A DNA stretch of 64,000 nt, from positions 248,001-312,000 of the forward strand of contig NZ_JACHJY010000011.1 of assembly GCF_014203895.1 (NCBI RefSeq), written 5' to 3'. The notes under the pieces are model-generated. The model did no database searches. It saw only the letters and a list, made by a program, of their open reading frames with translations, and was not told where the DNA came from. Shown piece by piece: positions 32,777 through 41,636 of the stretch. The stretch comes from Streptomyces nymphaeiformis. GTDB taxonomy: Bacteria; Actinomycetota; Actinomycetes; Streptomycetales; Streptomycetaceae. The position numbers and the translations under genes were made by a program. Each line of letters starts with the position of its first letter. Position 1 is the first letter of the stretch.

Positions 32777-34942
32777 ATGACGTCCCTCATTGCCGGTGTG
32801 TTCGACCTCTCCGGCAACCTCTCTTCCAAGGCCGCTCCGGCGCTCATCGCCGCGGACGAGGAGCACTTCGCCGCCATCGCCCGCTGCCTCGACGAGACGA
32901 TCGCCGAACTGTCGGCGCGGCTCGACGCCGAGCGGAAGGCGCCGGGCGGGGTCGGCCGGGAGGCGATGGACCGGGACGCGGAGATCCACCGGCTCTCCGG
33001 CCGCCTGCGGACCCTGCGCCGCTTCGGCCTCGACCTGTGCCTGGGCCGCGTGGTCGGCACGGAAGACGCGGAGGGCACGGCCGCCGATGAGCCCGTGTAC
33101 ATCGGGCGGCTCGGCCTCACCGACAGCACCGGCCGCCGGCTGCTCGTCGACTGGCGCTCCCCGGCGGCCGAACCGTTCTTCGCGGCGACGCACGCCAACC
33201 CCATGGGCCTGGCGAGCCGCCGCCGCTACCGCTGGTCCGGCGGCCGGATCACGGACTACTGGGACGAGGTCTTCACCGCCGACGGCCTCGAAGGGCATGC
33301 CGCGCTCGACGACCAGTCCGCGTTCATCGCGAGCCTGGGTGGCAACCGCTCGCCCCGGATGCGGGACGTGCTCGCCACGATCCAGTCCGACCAGGACGCC
33401 ATCATCCGCGCGGGCTCGCGCGGCGCCCTCGTCGTCGACGGCGGCCCCGGTACGGGGAAGACGGTCGTCGCCCTGCACCGCACCGCGCACCTGCTCTACT
33501 CCGACCCGCGCCTCGGACACCGCCGGGGCGGCGTGCTGTTCGTCGGCCCGCACCAGCCCTACCTGAACTACGTCGCCGACGTCCTGCCCAGCCTCGGCGA
33601 GGAGGGCGTACGGACCTGCACCGTGCGCGACCTGGTCGCCGAGGGCGCGAAGGCGCGGCCGGAGTCCGACCCGGAGGTGGCCCGCCTGAAGTCGACGGCG
33701 GACATGGTGAAGGCGATCGAGAAGGCCGTGGCCTTCTACGAGGAGCCGCCCACCGAGGGCATGACCGTCTCCACCCACTGGTCGGACATCCGGCTGACGG
33801 CCGCCGACTGGGCGGAGGCCTTCGACGCGGCGGAGCCGGGCACCCCGCACAACGAGGCCCGCGATCAGATCTGGGAGCACCTCGTCTCGCTCCTCTACGA
33901 CAAGTACGACGGCGAGGAGGTCCCGGAGGCCCAGTTCCGCAAGTCGCTGCGCCAGGACCGGGAGCTGACCGGCGCCCTCCACAGCGCGTGGCCGATGCTG
34001 GAGGCGGCCGACCTCGTCGGCGACCTGTGGACGGTCCCCGCGTACCTGCGGCTGTGCGCGCCCTGGCTGACCCCCGACGAGGTGAAGCGGCTGCGGCGCG
34101 CCGACGCCCAGGCGTGGACGGTCTCCGACCTGCCGCTCCTGGACGCGGCCCGGCAGCGGCTCGGCGACCCGGGCACGGCCCGGCTCAAGCTGCGGCGCAA
34201 GGCCACCGTCGCCGCCGAGCGCGAGCGCATGGCCGGCGTCATCGACAGCATCGTCGCGGCCGACGCCGACGGCGAGGGCGCGGTCACGATGCTGCGGGGC
34301 AAGGACCTCCAGGACAGCCTGATCGACGAGAGCGCCCTGCCGGACGCAGAACGGGAGCCGCTGGACGGCCCGTTCGCGCACATCGTGGTGGACGAGGCGC
34401 AGGAGCTGACCGACGCCGAGTGGCAGATGCTGCTGCTCCGCTGCCCGTCGAAGAGCTTCACGATCGTCGGCGACCGCGCCCAGGCCCGGCACGGCTTCAC
34501 CGAGTCGTGGCGGGAGCGCCTGGAGCGGGCAGGCTTCGACCGCGTCGAGATGACGTCCCTGAGCATCAACTACCGCACGCCGGAAGAGGTCATGGCGGAG
34601 GCCGAGCCGGTCATCCGCGCCGCGCTCCCGGACGCCAACGTGCCGACGTCCATCCGCAGCAACGGGATCGCGGTCGCCCACGCCCCGGCCGCCGACCTGG
34701 ACGGGATCCTCGACACCTGGCTCACCGAGAACGCCGAGGGCGTCGCCTGCGTCATCGGCGCCCCGGCGTTCGCGGAGCGCCCCCGGGTCCGCTCGCTCAC
34801 CCCGTCCCTCTCCAAGGGCCTGGAGTTCGACCTGGTCGTCCTCGTCGACCCGGAGTCCTTCGGCGAGGGCATCGAGGGCGCGGTCGACCGGTACGTGGCG
34901 ATGACCCGCGCGACCCGGCGCCTGGTGATCCTGACCACCTGA
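32777..34942 (+). CDS. helR: HelR, RNA polymerase-recycling motor ATPase
   Basis: A 721-residue HelD-like SF1 helicase-fold protein. Walker A is GGPGTGKTVVALHR, Walker B is VVDEAQELTDAEW, and later motor motifs are GDRAQARHGF, SINYRTPEEVM, KGLEFDLVVLVDPE and YVAMTRATRRLVIL. The N-terminus (VFDLSGNLSSKAAPALIAAD) carries the HelR/HelD-type arm that enters RNA polymerase. In Streptomyces, HelR displaces rifamycins from RNA polymerase and confers tolerance. The palindrome before it supports HelR over ordinary HelD. ATG 32777 has only a weak ribosome binding site. Confidence 0.9.
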   Translation: MTSLIAGVFDLSGNLSSKAAPALIAADEEHFAAIARCLDETIAELSARLDAERKAPGGVGREAMDRDAEIHRLSGRLRTLRRFGLDLCLGRVVGTEDAEGTAADEPVYIGRLGLTDSTGRRLLVDWRSPAAEPFFAATHANPMGLASRRRYRWSGGRITDYWDEVFTADGLEGHAALDDQSAFIASLGGNRSPRMRDVLATIQSDQDAIIRAGSRGALVVDGGPGTGKTVVALHRTAHLLYSDPRLGHRRGGVLFVGPHQPYLNYVADVLPSLGEEGVRTCTVRDLVAEGAKARPESDPEVARLKSTADMVKAIEKAVAFYEEPPTEGMTVSTHWSDIRLTAADWAEAFDAAEPGTPHNEARDQIWEHLVSLLYDKYDGEEVPEAQFRKSLRQDRELTGALHSAWPMLEAADLVGDLWTVPAYLRLCAPWLTPDEVKRLRRADAQAWTVSDLPLLDAARQRLGDPGTARLKLRRKATVAAERERMAGVIDSIVAADADGEGAVTMLRGKDLQDSLIDESALPDAEREPLDGPFAHIVVDEAQELTDAEWQMLLLRCPSKSFTIVGDRAQARHGFTESWRERLERAGFDRVEMTSLSINYRTPEEVMAEAEPVIRAALPDANVPTSIRSNGIAVAHAPAADLDGILDTWLTENAEGVACVIGAPAFAERPRVRSLTPSLSKGLEFDLVVLVDPESFGEGIEGAVDRYVAMTRATRRLVILTT

Positions 34943-34985
34943 AAAGGAAATGAGCGCCGCCGGGTCCCCTTGCTACGGTGGCCGG

Positions 34986-35420
34986 ATGGCATCGATCAAG
35001 GAATTCCAGGTCACGTTCGACTGCGCGGAGCCCATCCGCCTCGCCGCCTTCTGGTGCGAGGTGCTGGGATACGTCCTGCCGCCGGCCCCGGAGGGGTTCG
35101 CCACCTGGGAGGAGTACCGCCTTGCGACGCCGATCGAGGAGCAGGACGTCTACTTCGGGTGCACCGACCCCACGGGCAAGGGCCCGCGCGTGCTCTTCCA
35201 GCGCGTCCCCGAGGGCAAGGCCGTCAAGAACCGGGTCCACCTCGACGTACGCGCCGGCAAGGGCCTCGTGGGTGACGAGCGCCTGGCCACGCTTGAGGCC
35301 GAGTGCGAGCGCCTGGTGAAGCTCGGCGCGGTCCACCTGAAGACGCTGTACGCCGACGGCGAGAACGAGTCCTGCATCAACATGCAGGACATCGAGGGCA
35401 ACGAGTTCTGCCTCGACTGA
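34986..35420 (+). CDS. VOC-family (glyoxalase-like) protein
   Basis: A 144-residue protein of the vicinal oxygen chelate fold, with paired beta-alpha-beta-beta-beta modules: FQVTFDCAEPIRLAAFWCEV at the start and NRVHLDVRAGK...INMQDIEGNEFCLD at the end. It belongs to the glyoxalase_6-like group that lacks a full metal site in many members, so substrate and metal dependence are unknown. ATG 34986 begins the conserved region. It lies 43 bp after helR and may be co-transcribed. Confidence 0.85.
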   Translation: MASIKEFQVTFDCAEPIRLAAFWCEVLGYVLPPAPEGFATWEEYRLATPIEEQDVYFGCTDPTGKGPRVLFQRVPEGKAVKNRVHLDVRAGKGLVGDERLATLEAECERLVKLGAVHLKTLYADGENESCINMQDIEGNEFCLD

Positions 35421-35434
35421 GCGCCCCGACGACG

Positions 35435-35473
35435 CGAAGCGGCCTCCACCCACGACGGGCGGAGGCCGCTTCG
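35435..35473. terminator. Convergent hairpin terminator
   Basis: Stem of 13 bp (35435-35447 with 35461-35473) that can extend inward, between the VOC gene and the convergent ML-domain gene. Confidence 0.8.
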
Positions 35474-35493
35474 GCGTACCGGGGCCTGGGCTC

Positions 35494-35928
35494 CTAGGAC
35501 GCGGTCGGCATGAAGTCGAAATCGAAGTCGAGCGCGGCCAGATCGTCTTCGTCGGCGGTGAAGGCCCGGAATTGGATCTTGAACCTGCCTTGCGGGATCT
35601 CCCGTGAGAGCTGCATGACGTAGGTCAGCTCCACGGGACCGGGCTTGATCGGCCCTCCGGCCGGGTCGGGCGTCGCGCTCCACCCCTCGGAGGACGAGCC
35701 GTTGCGCAGCTCCTCGAAGAGGTCGAACTGCTTGTGCAGCAGCTTGATGAGGCCCAGCTTGACGGTGAGGTCGAAGGAGGCGCCGTCCTCGATGGCGGTC
35801 TGGACGGTGCCCTTGATGACCATCTTCGCCTCGGCGCCGGGCTTCGGCGGGTCCGGGGTGACGGTGATGCTCTCGACCTGCAGCGCGTCCGTGGGGAGGC
35901 CGACGTTCGTGTAACTCCAACTGGTCAT
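35494..35928 (-). CDS. ML-domain (NPC2 / PG-PI transfer protein-like) lipid-recognition protein
   Basis: A 144-residue protein whose whole length resembles eukaryotic ML domains, especially fungal phosphatidylglycerol/phosphatidylinositol transfer proteins. Matching blocks are VTPDPPKPG, TAIEDGASFDLTVKLGLIKL, KQFDLFEEL, IKPGPVELTY, EIPQGRFKIQFRAFTADEDD and LDFDFDF. Unlike the eukaryotic proteins it has no signal peptide and no cysteine, so it would be cytoplasmic and free of the usual disulfides. It stands alone between terminators. Binding of a lipid is inferred from the fold; the ligand and the role are unknown. Confidence 0.75.
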   Translation of the reverse strand: MTSWSYTNVGLPTDALQVESITVTPDPPKPGAEAKMVIKGTVQTAIEDGASFDLTVKLGLIKLLHKQFDLFEELRNGSSSEGWSATPDPAGGPIKPGPVELTYVMQLSREIPQGRFKIQFRAFTADEDDLAALDFDFDFMPTAS

Positions 35929-36223
35929 GTCGCGGAGCGTAGCGTGTCGGGTGCGTACCGTGCGCCGCGTCGAGCGGTCCCGCGACCCGGCTTGCGCCGA
36001 CGTCCTTTAAGTACCGGGGGGAAGTACCAACCCCACCCCACCTGCTCTAAGCGGTCATCCTGAGGGGGCGTCACCCACACGAGCGAACCTCGCCAACTGG
36101 GCTGGATCTCGGGGCGGTTGCCTGGCATATGCTCGCGGCGACCTGAACTGAAAATGCTCGGCCCCCGACGGGACTCGGAATCCACGGCGGGGGCCTGGCC
36201 ATCGAGGAAGTAGCGCTTCCCCC

Positions 36224-37036
36224 ATGGGTACCCAGCACCTTAGCGCGCCCGTTTCCGGCGCGGGCGTCATCCACGCCAATGTCACCCACACGACGGGCTA
36301 CACCGTCGTCGGCAACCACCTCACGCAGCACGAGCACCTCTCGCTCACCGCGATCGGCCTCGCCGCCCACATCCAGTCGCTGCCCGCAGGCTCCCGCATC
36401 GGCGTCAAGTGCCTCGCCGCGCGCTTCCCCGAGGGCGAGATCCGCGTCGCCGCCGCCCTCCGCGAGCTGGAGGCCCACGGCTACCTGTCCCGGACCCGTG
36501 AGCGCCTTCCGAGCGGCCGGATCGTGACCCGTACGGTCTCGTACAACAATCCGGGTGCGGTCGAGCCTCCGGAGCCGGATGCGGACCCTGACCCGGACCC
36601 CGAAAGGGACCCGGGGCCGGTACGGGACGAGACCCCTGCCGTCCCCCGGACCCCGGCCGCCGGGCTGCTGCTCGACCTCCGCCGCCACGACGCGCGCTTC
36701 CTGCTCTCCGAGCGGGACATCCGGCATCTGGCCCCGGCCGTCGACGCCTGGTTCGCCCGGGGCGCCACGCCCGACGCGGTCCGCCGCACCCTGCTGGCCA
36801 CCCTCCCGGACCCCCTCAAGCACCCGGCGGGCCTGCTCTCCCACCGTCTGAACACTCTGCTGCCGCCCCCGCTCCCCACGGTGGCCCCCGCCCAGGGCCC
36901 GCCGCCCATCCAGACCTGCGTCACCTGCGAGGAGGTCGCCTTCCGCGCCTGGGAACCGGGCCGGTGCCCTGACTGCGAGGCGGACGCGGACGCGGAGGCG
37001 GCGGCGAGAGCCTGGCTCGCCGCCGACGCGGCGTAG
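36224..37036 (+). CDS. Helix-turn-helix protein with C-terminal zinc-ribbon-like CxxC pairs
   Basis: A 270-residue protein. Residues about 25-110 form a winged-helix domain of the replication-initiator/primase-helper style (NHLTQHEHLSLTAIGLAAHI, FPEGEIRVAAALRELEAHGY). A proline/aspartate-rich linker, a helical domain (160-215) and CVTCEEV...GRCPDC follow, which could bind zinc. Such proteins are widespread in Streptomyces, chromosomal and plasmid-borne, with unknown role. ATG 36224 has no good ribosome binding site. The 295-bp upstream gap holds an 8-bp stem (36160-36167 with 36188-36195) but no gene. Confidence 0.75.
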   Translation: MGTQHLSAPVSGAGVIHANVTHTTGYTVVGNHLTQHEHLSLTAIGLAAHIQSLPAGSRIGVKCLAARFPEGEIRVAAALRELEAHGYLSRTRERLPSGRIVTRTVSYNNPGAVEPPEPDADPDPDPERDPGPVRDETPAVPRTPAAGLLLDLRRHDARFLLSERDIRHLAPAVDAWFARGATPDAVRRTLLATLPDPLKHPAGLLSHRLNTLLPPPLPTVAPAQGPPPIQTCVTCEEVAFRAWEPGRCPDCEADADAEAAARAWLAADAA

Positions 37037-37177
37037 ACGCCCTTGCCGGCCGGATGCCGTCGGCTCACTCCGTAGACGACGGAATGACGACAGTACTAAG
37101 ATCTACGGCGACATCGCGTGTCGGTCACCGGCTGGGTGAGGCATGGAGGTGTCGGGACATGCCTTCGGAGGCATTCC

Positions 37178-37567
37178 TTGTCAGTCGAGTTGAACCACAC
37201 GATCGTCCACGCCCGGGACAACCGGGAGTCCGCGGAATTCTTCGCGAACCTGCTCAGCCTTGAGATCACCGCCGAATGGGGTCCGTTCATCGCGGTCGGC
37301 CTGAGCAACGGCGTCACGTTGGACTTCGCCACCGTCCCCGCGGACAGCATCACCCCTCAGCACTACGCCTTCTTGGTCTCCGAGGAGGAGTTCGACGCGG
37401 CGTACGCGCAGATCAGGCAGCGCGGCATCGAGCACTACGCCGACCCCCAGCGGAAGCAGCCCGGCACGATCAACCACAACGACGGCGGTCGTGGCGTGTA
37501 CTTCATGGACCCGGCGGGTCACGCCATGGAACTCATCACCGTGCCGTACGGCGGCTGGACCTCGTAA
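37178..37567 (+). CDS. VOC-family (bleomycin-resistance/glyoxalase-like) protein
   Basis: A 129-residue vicinal oxygen chelate protein with the usual opening SVELNHTIVHARDNRESAEF and close GRGVYFMDPAGHAMELITVP. TTG 37178 is chosen because it gives the standard family length and follows GGAGG by six bases; a GTG at 37118 would add 20 unsupported residues. The metal ligands His and Glu (NHTIVH near the start, MELIT near the end) appear present. The substrate is unknown. Confidence 0.82.
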   Translation: MSVELNHTIVHARDNRESAEFFANLLSLEITAEWGPFIAVGLSNGVTLDFATVPADSITPQHYAFLVSEEEFDAAYAQIRQRGIEHYADPQRKQPGTINHNDGGRGVYFMDPAGHAMELITVPYGGWTS

Positions 37568-37578
37568 CCACACGCACC

Positions 37579-37612
37579 GAGGGCCGCACCCCCAGCGCGG
37601 AGTGCGGCCCTC
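37579..37612. terminator. Convergent hairpin terminator
   Basis: Perfect 11-bp stem (37579-37589 with 37602-37612), 12 bases after the VOC stop codon. Confidence 0.75.
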
Positions 37613-37684
37613 AACCACTGCTTGTGCCCCATGTGATCGCCGCCGGCGCCCTGCGATGCCGACCCCGTTGCCCGGCGGGCACCA

Positions 37685-37891
37685 TCAGGCGCCGATCCGC
37701 CCGCCCTTGACCCCGGCGACGAAGGAGGACCAGGCGGCGGCCCCGAAGGCGAGCGTGGGGCCGGTGGGGTTCTTGGAGTCGCGGACGGGGATGTGGGGGA
37801 AGTCGTCGGCGACCTCAAGGCAGTTGCCGCCGTCGTTGTTGCTGTAGGAGCTCTTGCGCCACGTGACGCTGCTCAGGCCGACGGCTCGCAC
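37685..37891 (-). CDS. DUF397 protein
   Basis: A 68-residue protein with the DUF397 signatures WRKSSYSNNDGGNCLEVA and VRDSKNPTGPTLAF followed by AAWSSFVAGV. GTG 37891 is chosen because GGAGGA lies six bases before it; the gene then overlaps the end of the XRE gene by 19 bases. DUF397 proteins act with their XRE neighbour in Streptomyces development and antibiotic regulation (BldB/WhiJ-type pairs). Some such pairs behave like toxin-antitoxin units. Confidence 0.88.
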   Translation of the reverse strand: MRAVGLSSVTWRKSSYSNNDGGNCLEVADDFPHIPVRDSKNPTGPTLAFGAAAWSSFVAGVKGGRIGA

Positions 37892-38715
37892 GATGCTTCC
37901 TCCAAATTCCACATGATGAACTTCCGTGAATCCGCCGGGGAAAGCGCCAGATCACGGACCCGATCGTAGAGGAGTTGCAGTCGCTCGACGGCTGCCGGTT
38001 CCTCCACGAGGTCACCTGAGTGGCCCGTCTCCACCCAGGCCACCGGGCGTCCGTCCGTCAGTCGTAGGAACATCACGTCAGTGGTGGTCAGCGCGTGCGG
38101 GCCGGCGGCGTGCGGCATGACCTGGATCGTGATGTTCCGGCGCTCGCCCATCGTCAGCAGGTGCTCCAACTGCTCGCGCCATGCGGTGAGATCCGGCAGT
38201 GCTGTGCGGAGCACCGTCTCCGACAGGATGGCTCGGAACGGCGGTGCGTCGTCTCCTGTCAGGAGCTCGCGGCGGCCTATCCGCGCTTCCACCTGAGCGG
38301 TCAGTTCCTCGCCGTCCATGCCGCTCGTCGCCAGGAAGGTCCGAGCGTAGGCGGGCGTCTGGAGGAGGCCCGGCACGGCCCCCAGCGCGTAGTACCAGAG
38401 GCTCATCGCCTCCGCCTCCAGCGTCATGTACCTCCGGTACCGCTCCTTGAACTGCGTTGGGTCCCCCACCGCCGGCTCCCACAACGCCAACAGCATCCGC
38501 CCCGTCCCGTAGTACTGGTCCAGCGCCTGGACCACCTCCGGGCCGCCCAGCGTCTCGCCCTTCTCCATCTTCGAGAACAGCGACCAGTCCCAGCCCGCCA
38601 CCTCGCCCAGCTTCCGCAGGCTCAGGCCCCGTTCGGTGCGGAGTGACTTCAGCTCCTCCGCGAACCGCTTCCGCGGTTCTTGGCTGCGGCCCGTCACCAC
38701 CCGTCTCGCCGGCAT
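37873..38715 (-). CDS. XRE-family regulator (WhiJ/DUF5753 type)
   Basis: A 280-residue regulator. The helix-turn-helix is LRKLGEVAGWDWSLFSKMEK in the first 60 residues. The rest is the DUF5753-type domain (MTLEAEAMSLWYYALGAVPG, LLQTPAYARTFL, ITIQVMPHAAGPHA) usual for WhiJ-like proteins. ATG 38715 is preferred over GTG 38724 since GGGAG lies eight bases before it. It overlaps its DUF397 partner, so the two are translationally coupled. It probably binds its own promoter region and that of the divergent gene at 38861. Confidence 0.9.
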   Translation of the reverse strand: MPARRVVTGRSQEPRKRFAEELKSLRTERGLSLRKLGEVAGWDWSLFSKMEKGETLGGPEVVQALDQYYGTGRMLLALWEPAVGDPTQFKERYRRYMTLEAEAMSLWYYALGAVPGLLQTPAYARTFLATSGMDGEELTAQVEARIGRRELLTGDDAPPFRAILSETVLRTALPDLTAWREQLEHLLTMGERRNITIQVMPHAAGPHALTTTDVMFLRLTDGRPVAWVETGHSGDLVEEPAAVERLQLLYDRVRDLALSPADSRKFIMWNLEEASCEPSA

Positions 38716-38860
38716 CGCGCGCACTCCCTTGTGGAAGATGTGGAACTACCCGCGCGACCTGCGGAAGTACGGCCCGCCACCGCTCCGGGTTCCCTGTTTC
38801 CCGGTCCATTCTCGTAGCGTCGGGATCACAGAGGGTAGTCCAGTGGAGGAGGCGGTATCC

Positions 38861-39232
38861 ATGGAACCGGGAGCTTGGGTCTACGACCAAGTGGCGTGTG
38901 CGGTCGGTGAGTTCAAGGGGGCCGCCGGGCCCTACGTGATGCTCCGGCCGGTCGGCGGCGGGCGCGAGTGGCAGGCGGACCCCGCCGATGTGCGCCCGGC
39001 GACGCCCGCCGAGCGGCTGAGCGCCGGCGTGCGGGCGGCCAACGGGAGGGCCGGGGCGGGGGCGCCGGGGCCCGTGCCCGACCTGAGCCGCCCGCCGGAG
39101 CCCGTACCGCACTGTGTCGCGTGTGCGCTGCTCGTACGGGACCGGCGGGAGGCCCGGGAACGGTTCGACCACAGTGCGGTGACGGACGCGAACGTGCTGC
39201 TCCGGCGCCACCTGTGGCAGGACCATCCCTAG
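38861..39232 (+). CDS. Conserved hypothetical protein next to XRE/DUF397 pair
   Basis: A 123-residue soluble protein. The first half (MEPGAWVYDQVACAVGEFKG...YVMLRPVGGGREWQADP) looks like a small beta barrel seen in many Streptomyces proteins found beside XRE/DUF397 pairs. The second half, HCVACALLVRDRREARERFD then HSAVTDANVLLRRHL, has a CxxC and a conserved basic segment. ATG 38861 follows GGAGGAGG. Divergent from the XRE gene, so likely under its control. Function unknown. It overlaps the convergent acetyltransferase end by four bases. Confidence 0.7.
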   Translation: MEPGAWVYDQVACAVGEFKGAAGPYVMLRPVGGGREWQADPADVRPATPAERLSAGVRAANGRAGAGAPGPVPDLSRPPEPVPHCVACALLVRDRREARERFDHSAVTDANVLLRRHLWQDHP

Positions 39233-39834
39233 CCGCGGGGGTCCCGCTTCATGGACCACAGGACCGGGCCGCCGCCCGGGAGGGCGAACTCGTCGCGCAC
39301 GACGAAGCCGAAGTGCTCGTAGACCGGCAGGTTGTCCGGCTTGGAGGACTCCAGGTAGACCGGCAGGCCCGCCGCGTCGGCCTTCGCGAGGCCCGAGCGG
39401 AGGAGGGCCGAGCCGTGGCCCTGGCCCCGGGCGGCGGGGTCGGCGCCGATCAGGGCGAGGTACCAGTGGGGTTCCGTCGGGCCGTGCTCGGCGGCGGCCA
39501 TCACCGCCTGTTGGAAGACCGGGGTGCGGTCGCCGAGGATCTCCACGAGCTGCTGGATCGTGTCCGCGTCGGGGACGGCCTTGTCCGCGCCTTCGGGCGA
39601 CACCCAGAAGGCGGCCGCGGACCCGGTCCGCTCGCAGACGCCGTGCAGGCCGTACTGCCGGGTGAAGAGGGTCGTGAAGTAGCGGTCGAGGTCCGCCTCG
39701 CGCGTCGCCTCGTCGGGGAAGAACCAGCGCATCATCGGGTCGTCGCCGAAGGCGGAGGCCAGGGTGCGGCCGACCATGTGGGCGTCGTCGATCGTGGTCG
39801 GTATCGGTGTGTTCGACAGGGTCATACGGGTCAT
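39229..39834 (-). CDS. GNAT-family N-acetyltransferase
   Basis: A 201-residue acetyltransferase. The acetyl-CoA site is LALIGADPAARGQGHGSALL (the R/QxxGxG/A loop) and the C-terminal strand-helix is VYLESSKPDNLPVYEHFGFV. Both fit the family that includes puromycin-type acetyltransferases (FFPDEATREADLDRYF is the usual N-terminal block). The substrate is unknown. Its 3' end overlaps that of the convergent hypothetical gene. Confidence 0.88.
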   Translation of the reverse strand: MTRMTLSNTPIPTTIDDAHMVGRTLASAFGDDPMMRWFFPDEATREADLDRYFTTLFTRQYGLHGVCERTGSAAAFWVSPEGADKAVPDADTIQQLVEILGDRTPVFQQAVMAAAEHGPTEPHWYLALIGADPAARGQGHGSALLRSGLAKADAAGLPVYLESSKPDNLPVYEHFGFVVRDEFALPGGGPVLWSMKRDPRG

Positions 39835-39894
39835 TCTGCACCCGGGATGATCTTGGTCGGGGAGGGGGGCGGGCCCTCCCTGTTCCGTTCCTGG

Positions 39895-40476
39895 TCAGGC
39901 GGCCTTGGGCAGGGCGCGGAGCAGGCGCACCGCCGCCGTGGCGGGCAGGGCGATGCCCACGGCCAGGACCGCGAGCAGCTCCATCACGCCGAAGCGGCCG
40001 GAGAGGAGGAAGGCGCCGAGCAGCACCACGACCGGGGTCGCGACGGTGAGGGCGGTGGCCAGGACCTTGGTGTCCCGGTCCCACGCGTCGGAGGTCCAGA
40101 GCAGGGCGAGGCCCACGATCAGGGCGGCCGCCGAGGGGAGGGAGCCGGCGATCCCGGCGAAGCCGGTGACGCCGATCAGGACGGCGGTGATGGTGTGACG
40201 GGTGCGATTCGGGGGCTTGGGGGCGACCGCCGTGGTCGCCGCCGCCGCGGCCTCCGGCTCCTCCGCGCGGGCGGCGGCCGCGATGGCGGCGGGGCTGCCG
40301 AGCCGTTCGAGGGCCGTGCGGACGGCCTGCGGGTCCTGCTCGTCCCCGACGGCGACCGCGAGGTGTTCGCGCAGGTCGGCGAGGAGTTCTTCGCGGCGCC
40401 CCGCGGGCAGGAAGGACGCCTCCCGCTCGACCGTGGACAGGTAGTCGGTCACGAGGGGGTGTTCGGTGCCGGTCAT
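39895..40476 (-). CDS. HAAS-domain membrane protein
   Basis: A 193-residue protein. Residues 1-75 are a HAAS signalling domain (VTDYLSTVEREASFLPAGRR...LADLREHL), followed by about four membrane segments (TITAVLIGVTGFAGIAGSLP onward). HAAS proteins are regularly paired with PadR regulators; here the ATG overlaps the PadR stop (ATGA). It likely transmits a membrane or envelope signal together with PadR. Confidence 0.85.
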   Translation of the reverse strand: MTGTEHPLVTDYLSTVEREASFLPAGRREELLADLREHLAVAVGDEQDPQAVRTALERLGSPAAIAAAARAEEPEAAAAATTAVAPKPPNRTRHTITAVLIGVTGFAGIAGSLPSAAALIVGLALLWTSDAWDRDTKVLATALTVATPVVVLLGAFLLSGRFGVMELLAVLAVGIALPATAAVRLLRALPKAA

Positions 40477-40844
40477 GCGGAGCCTCCGTGGGGTGCGGTC
40501 AGGAAGTGGTCGACGCCGTCGCGGAAGCGCGGCCAGCTCTCGGCGAACTCTGCGAGCGCGGTCCTGCCGGGCGTGGTGAGCGTGTAGTAGCGGCGGGCGG
40601 GGCCGGTGGCCGACTCGCGCAGCTCGGTGTCGACGAGCCCGTCGCGGCGGAGCCGGGACAGCAGGGGGTAGATCGTGCCCTGGCTGGTGGTCATGACGCT
40701 CACCGCGGCCAGCTCGTCGAGGATCTCGACGCCGTAGCGCGGGCCGTCGCGCAGCAGGGCCAGGACGCAGTACTCCAGTACGCCCTTGCGCAGCTGACTG
40801 GCGACCTTTCCGGTCGCCTCTGATCTTGCTTCGCCAGGAACCAT
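40473..40844 (-). CDS. PadR-family transcriptional regulator
   Basis: A 123-residue winged-helix regulator: LRKGVLEYCVLALLRDGPRY, GVEILDELAAVSVMTTSQGT, IYPLLSRLRRDGLV and RRYYTLTTPGR are the PadR signatures. ATG 40844 is used; TATCTT lies 7-12 bases before it, which could be a -10 for a nearly leaderless mRNA, as no clear ribosome binding site exists. It is the first gene of a two-gene operon with the HAAS membrane protein. The start region shares 60 bp with the divergent DUF2625 gene. Confidence 0.88.
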   Translation of the reverse strand: MVPGEARSEATGKVASQLRKGVLEYCVLALLRDGPRYGVEILDELAAVSVMTTSQGTIYPLLSRLRRDGLVDTELRESATGPARRYYTLTTPGRTALAEFAESWPRFRDGVDHFLTAPHGGSA

Positions 40845-40907
40845 GTAATGCAAGATACCCCCGAGAGGGCCGTCGATCAACGAAGAACGGCGTGCGACGA
40901 TGGCCGT

Positions 40908-41636
40908 GTGCGTGAACTGAGCGAGCTGACCGAGGTCGACGAGCCGGCGTGGCCGCTGCTCGAAGCGGAGCTGCGGGCGGCGAAGGTGCCCGTCGAGGTC
41001 CTCGACGCCGACCCCGGGCGGGCGGCGGCCACGCTCCACCAGACGCAGGTCACCGTCCGCTCGTACCTGGGCGCGTTCCTCTTCCGCACCGGCGGTGCGC
41101 TCGTCGACGACGGCTGGCTGCGGGTGTACGGCAGCCCGGCCGCCCACAACGACCGGCGCCTGCCCGGCCTCGCCCGGGTCAACGGCTACCCCGGCGCGCC
41201 CGACCCCGCCTGGCGGCCCGCCGGCGGGCTCGTCGTCGCGCACGACGTGCTCGGCGGGGCCTTCGCGATCCAGGGCGGCACGGCGGAGGAGACCGGACTC
41301 CCGGGCAGCCCCGGCGAGATGGTCTACTTCGCGCCCGACTCGCTGCGCTGGGACGCGATCGGCGCCGGCTACGGGGCCTGGCTGTCGTGGGTGCTCGCCG
41401 GGGGCGTCGAGGAGTTCTACGAGGGGCTGCGCTGGCCCGGCTGGCGGGACGAGGTGCCGAGCCTCACCGGCGGCGAGGGGCTCAGCCTCTACCCGCCCCT
41501 GTGGTCCGTCGAGGCGCACCAGGACCTGGCCGGAACGAGCCGCGCGGTGGTGCCGCTGGGGGAGCTGCTCGGCTTCGCGAAGGAGACGAGCCTGCAACTG
41601 GACGGGGTCGACCCGGGGTTCCTGGGCGACGCGTAG
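40908..41636 (+). CDS. DUF2625-family protein
   Basis: A 242-residue soluble protein whose central blocks (SYLGAFLFRTGGALVDDGWL, NDRRLPGLARVNGY, VVAHDVLGGAFAIQGG, GEMVYFAPDSLRWDAI) match DUF2625, a SMI1/KNR4-like group. GTG 40908 gives the start MRELSELTEVDEPAWPLLEA. Such proteins can act as immunity proteins in other bacteria, but no toxin is adjacent, so the role is unknown. Confidence 0.82.
   Translation: MRELSELTEVDEPAWPLLEAELRAAKVPVEVLDADPGRAAATLHQTQVTVRSYLGAFLFRTGGALVDDGWLRVYGSPAAHNDRRLPGLARVNGYPGAPDPAWRPAGGLVVAHDVLGGAFAIQGGTAEETGLPGSPGEMVYFAPDSLRWDAIGAGYGAWLSWVLAGGVEEFYEGLRWPGWRDEVPSLTGGEGLSLYPPLWSVEAHQDLAGTSRAVVPLGELLGFAKETSLQLDGVDPGFLGDA

Noticed and set aside
35925..36185. 86-codon minus-strand frame upstream of the ML-domain gene
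   Set aside because: Low-complexity arginine/glycine-rich translation without family resemblance, covering a promoter-like gap.
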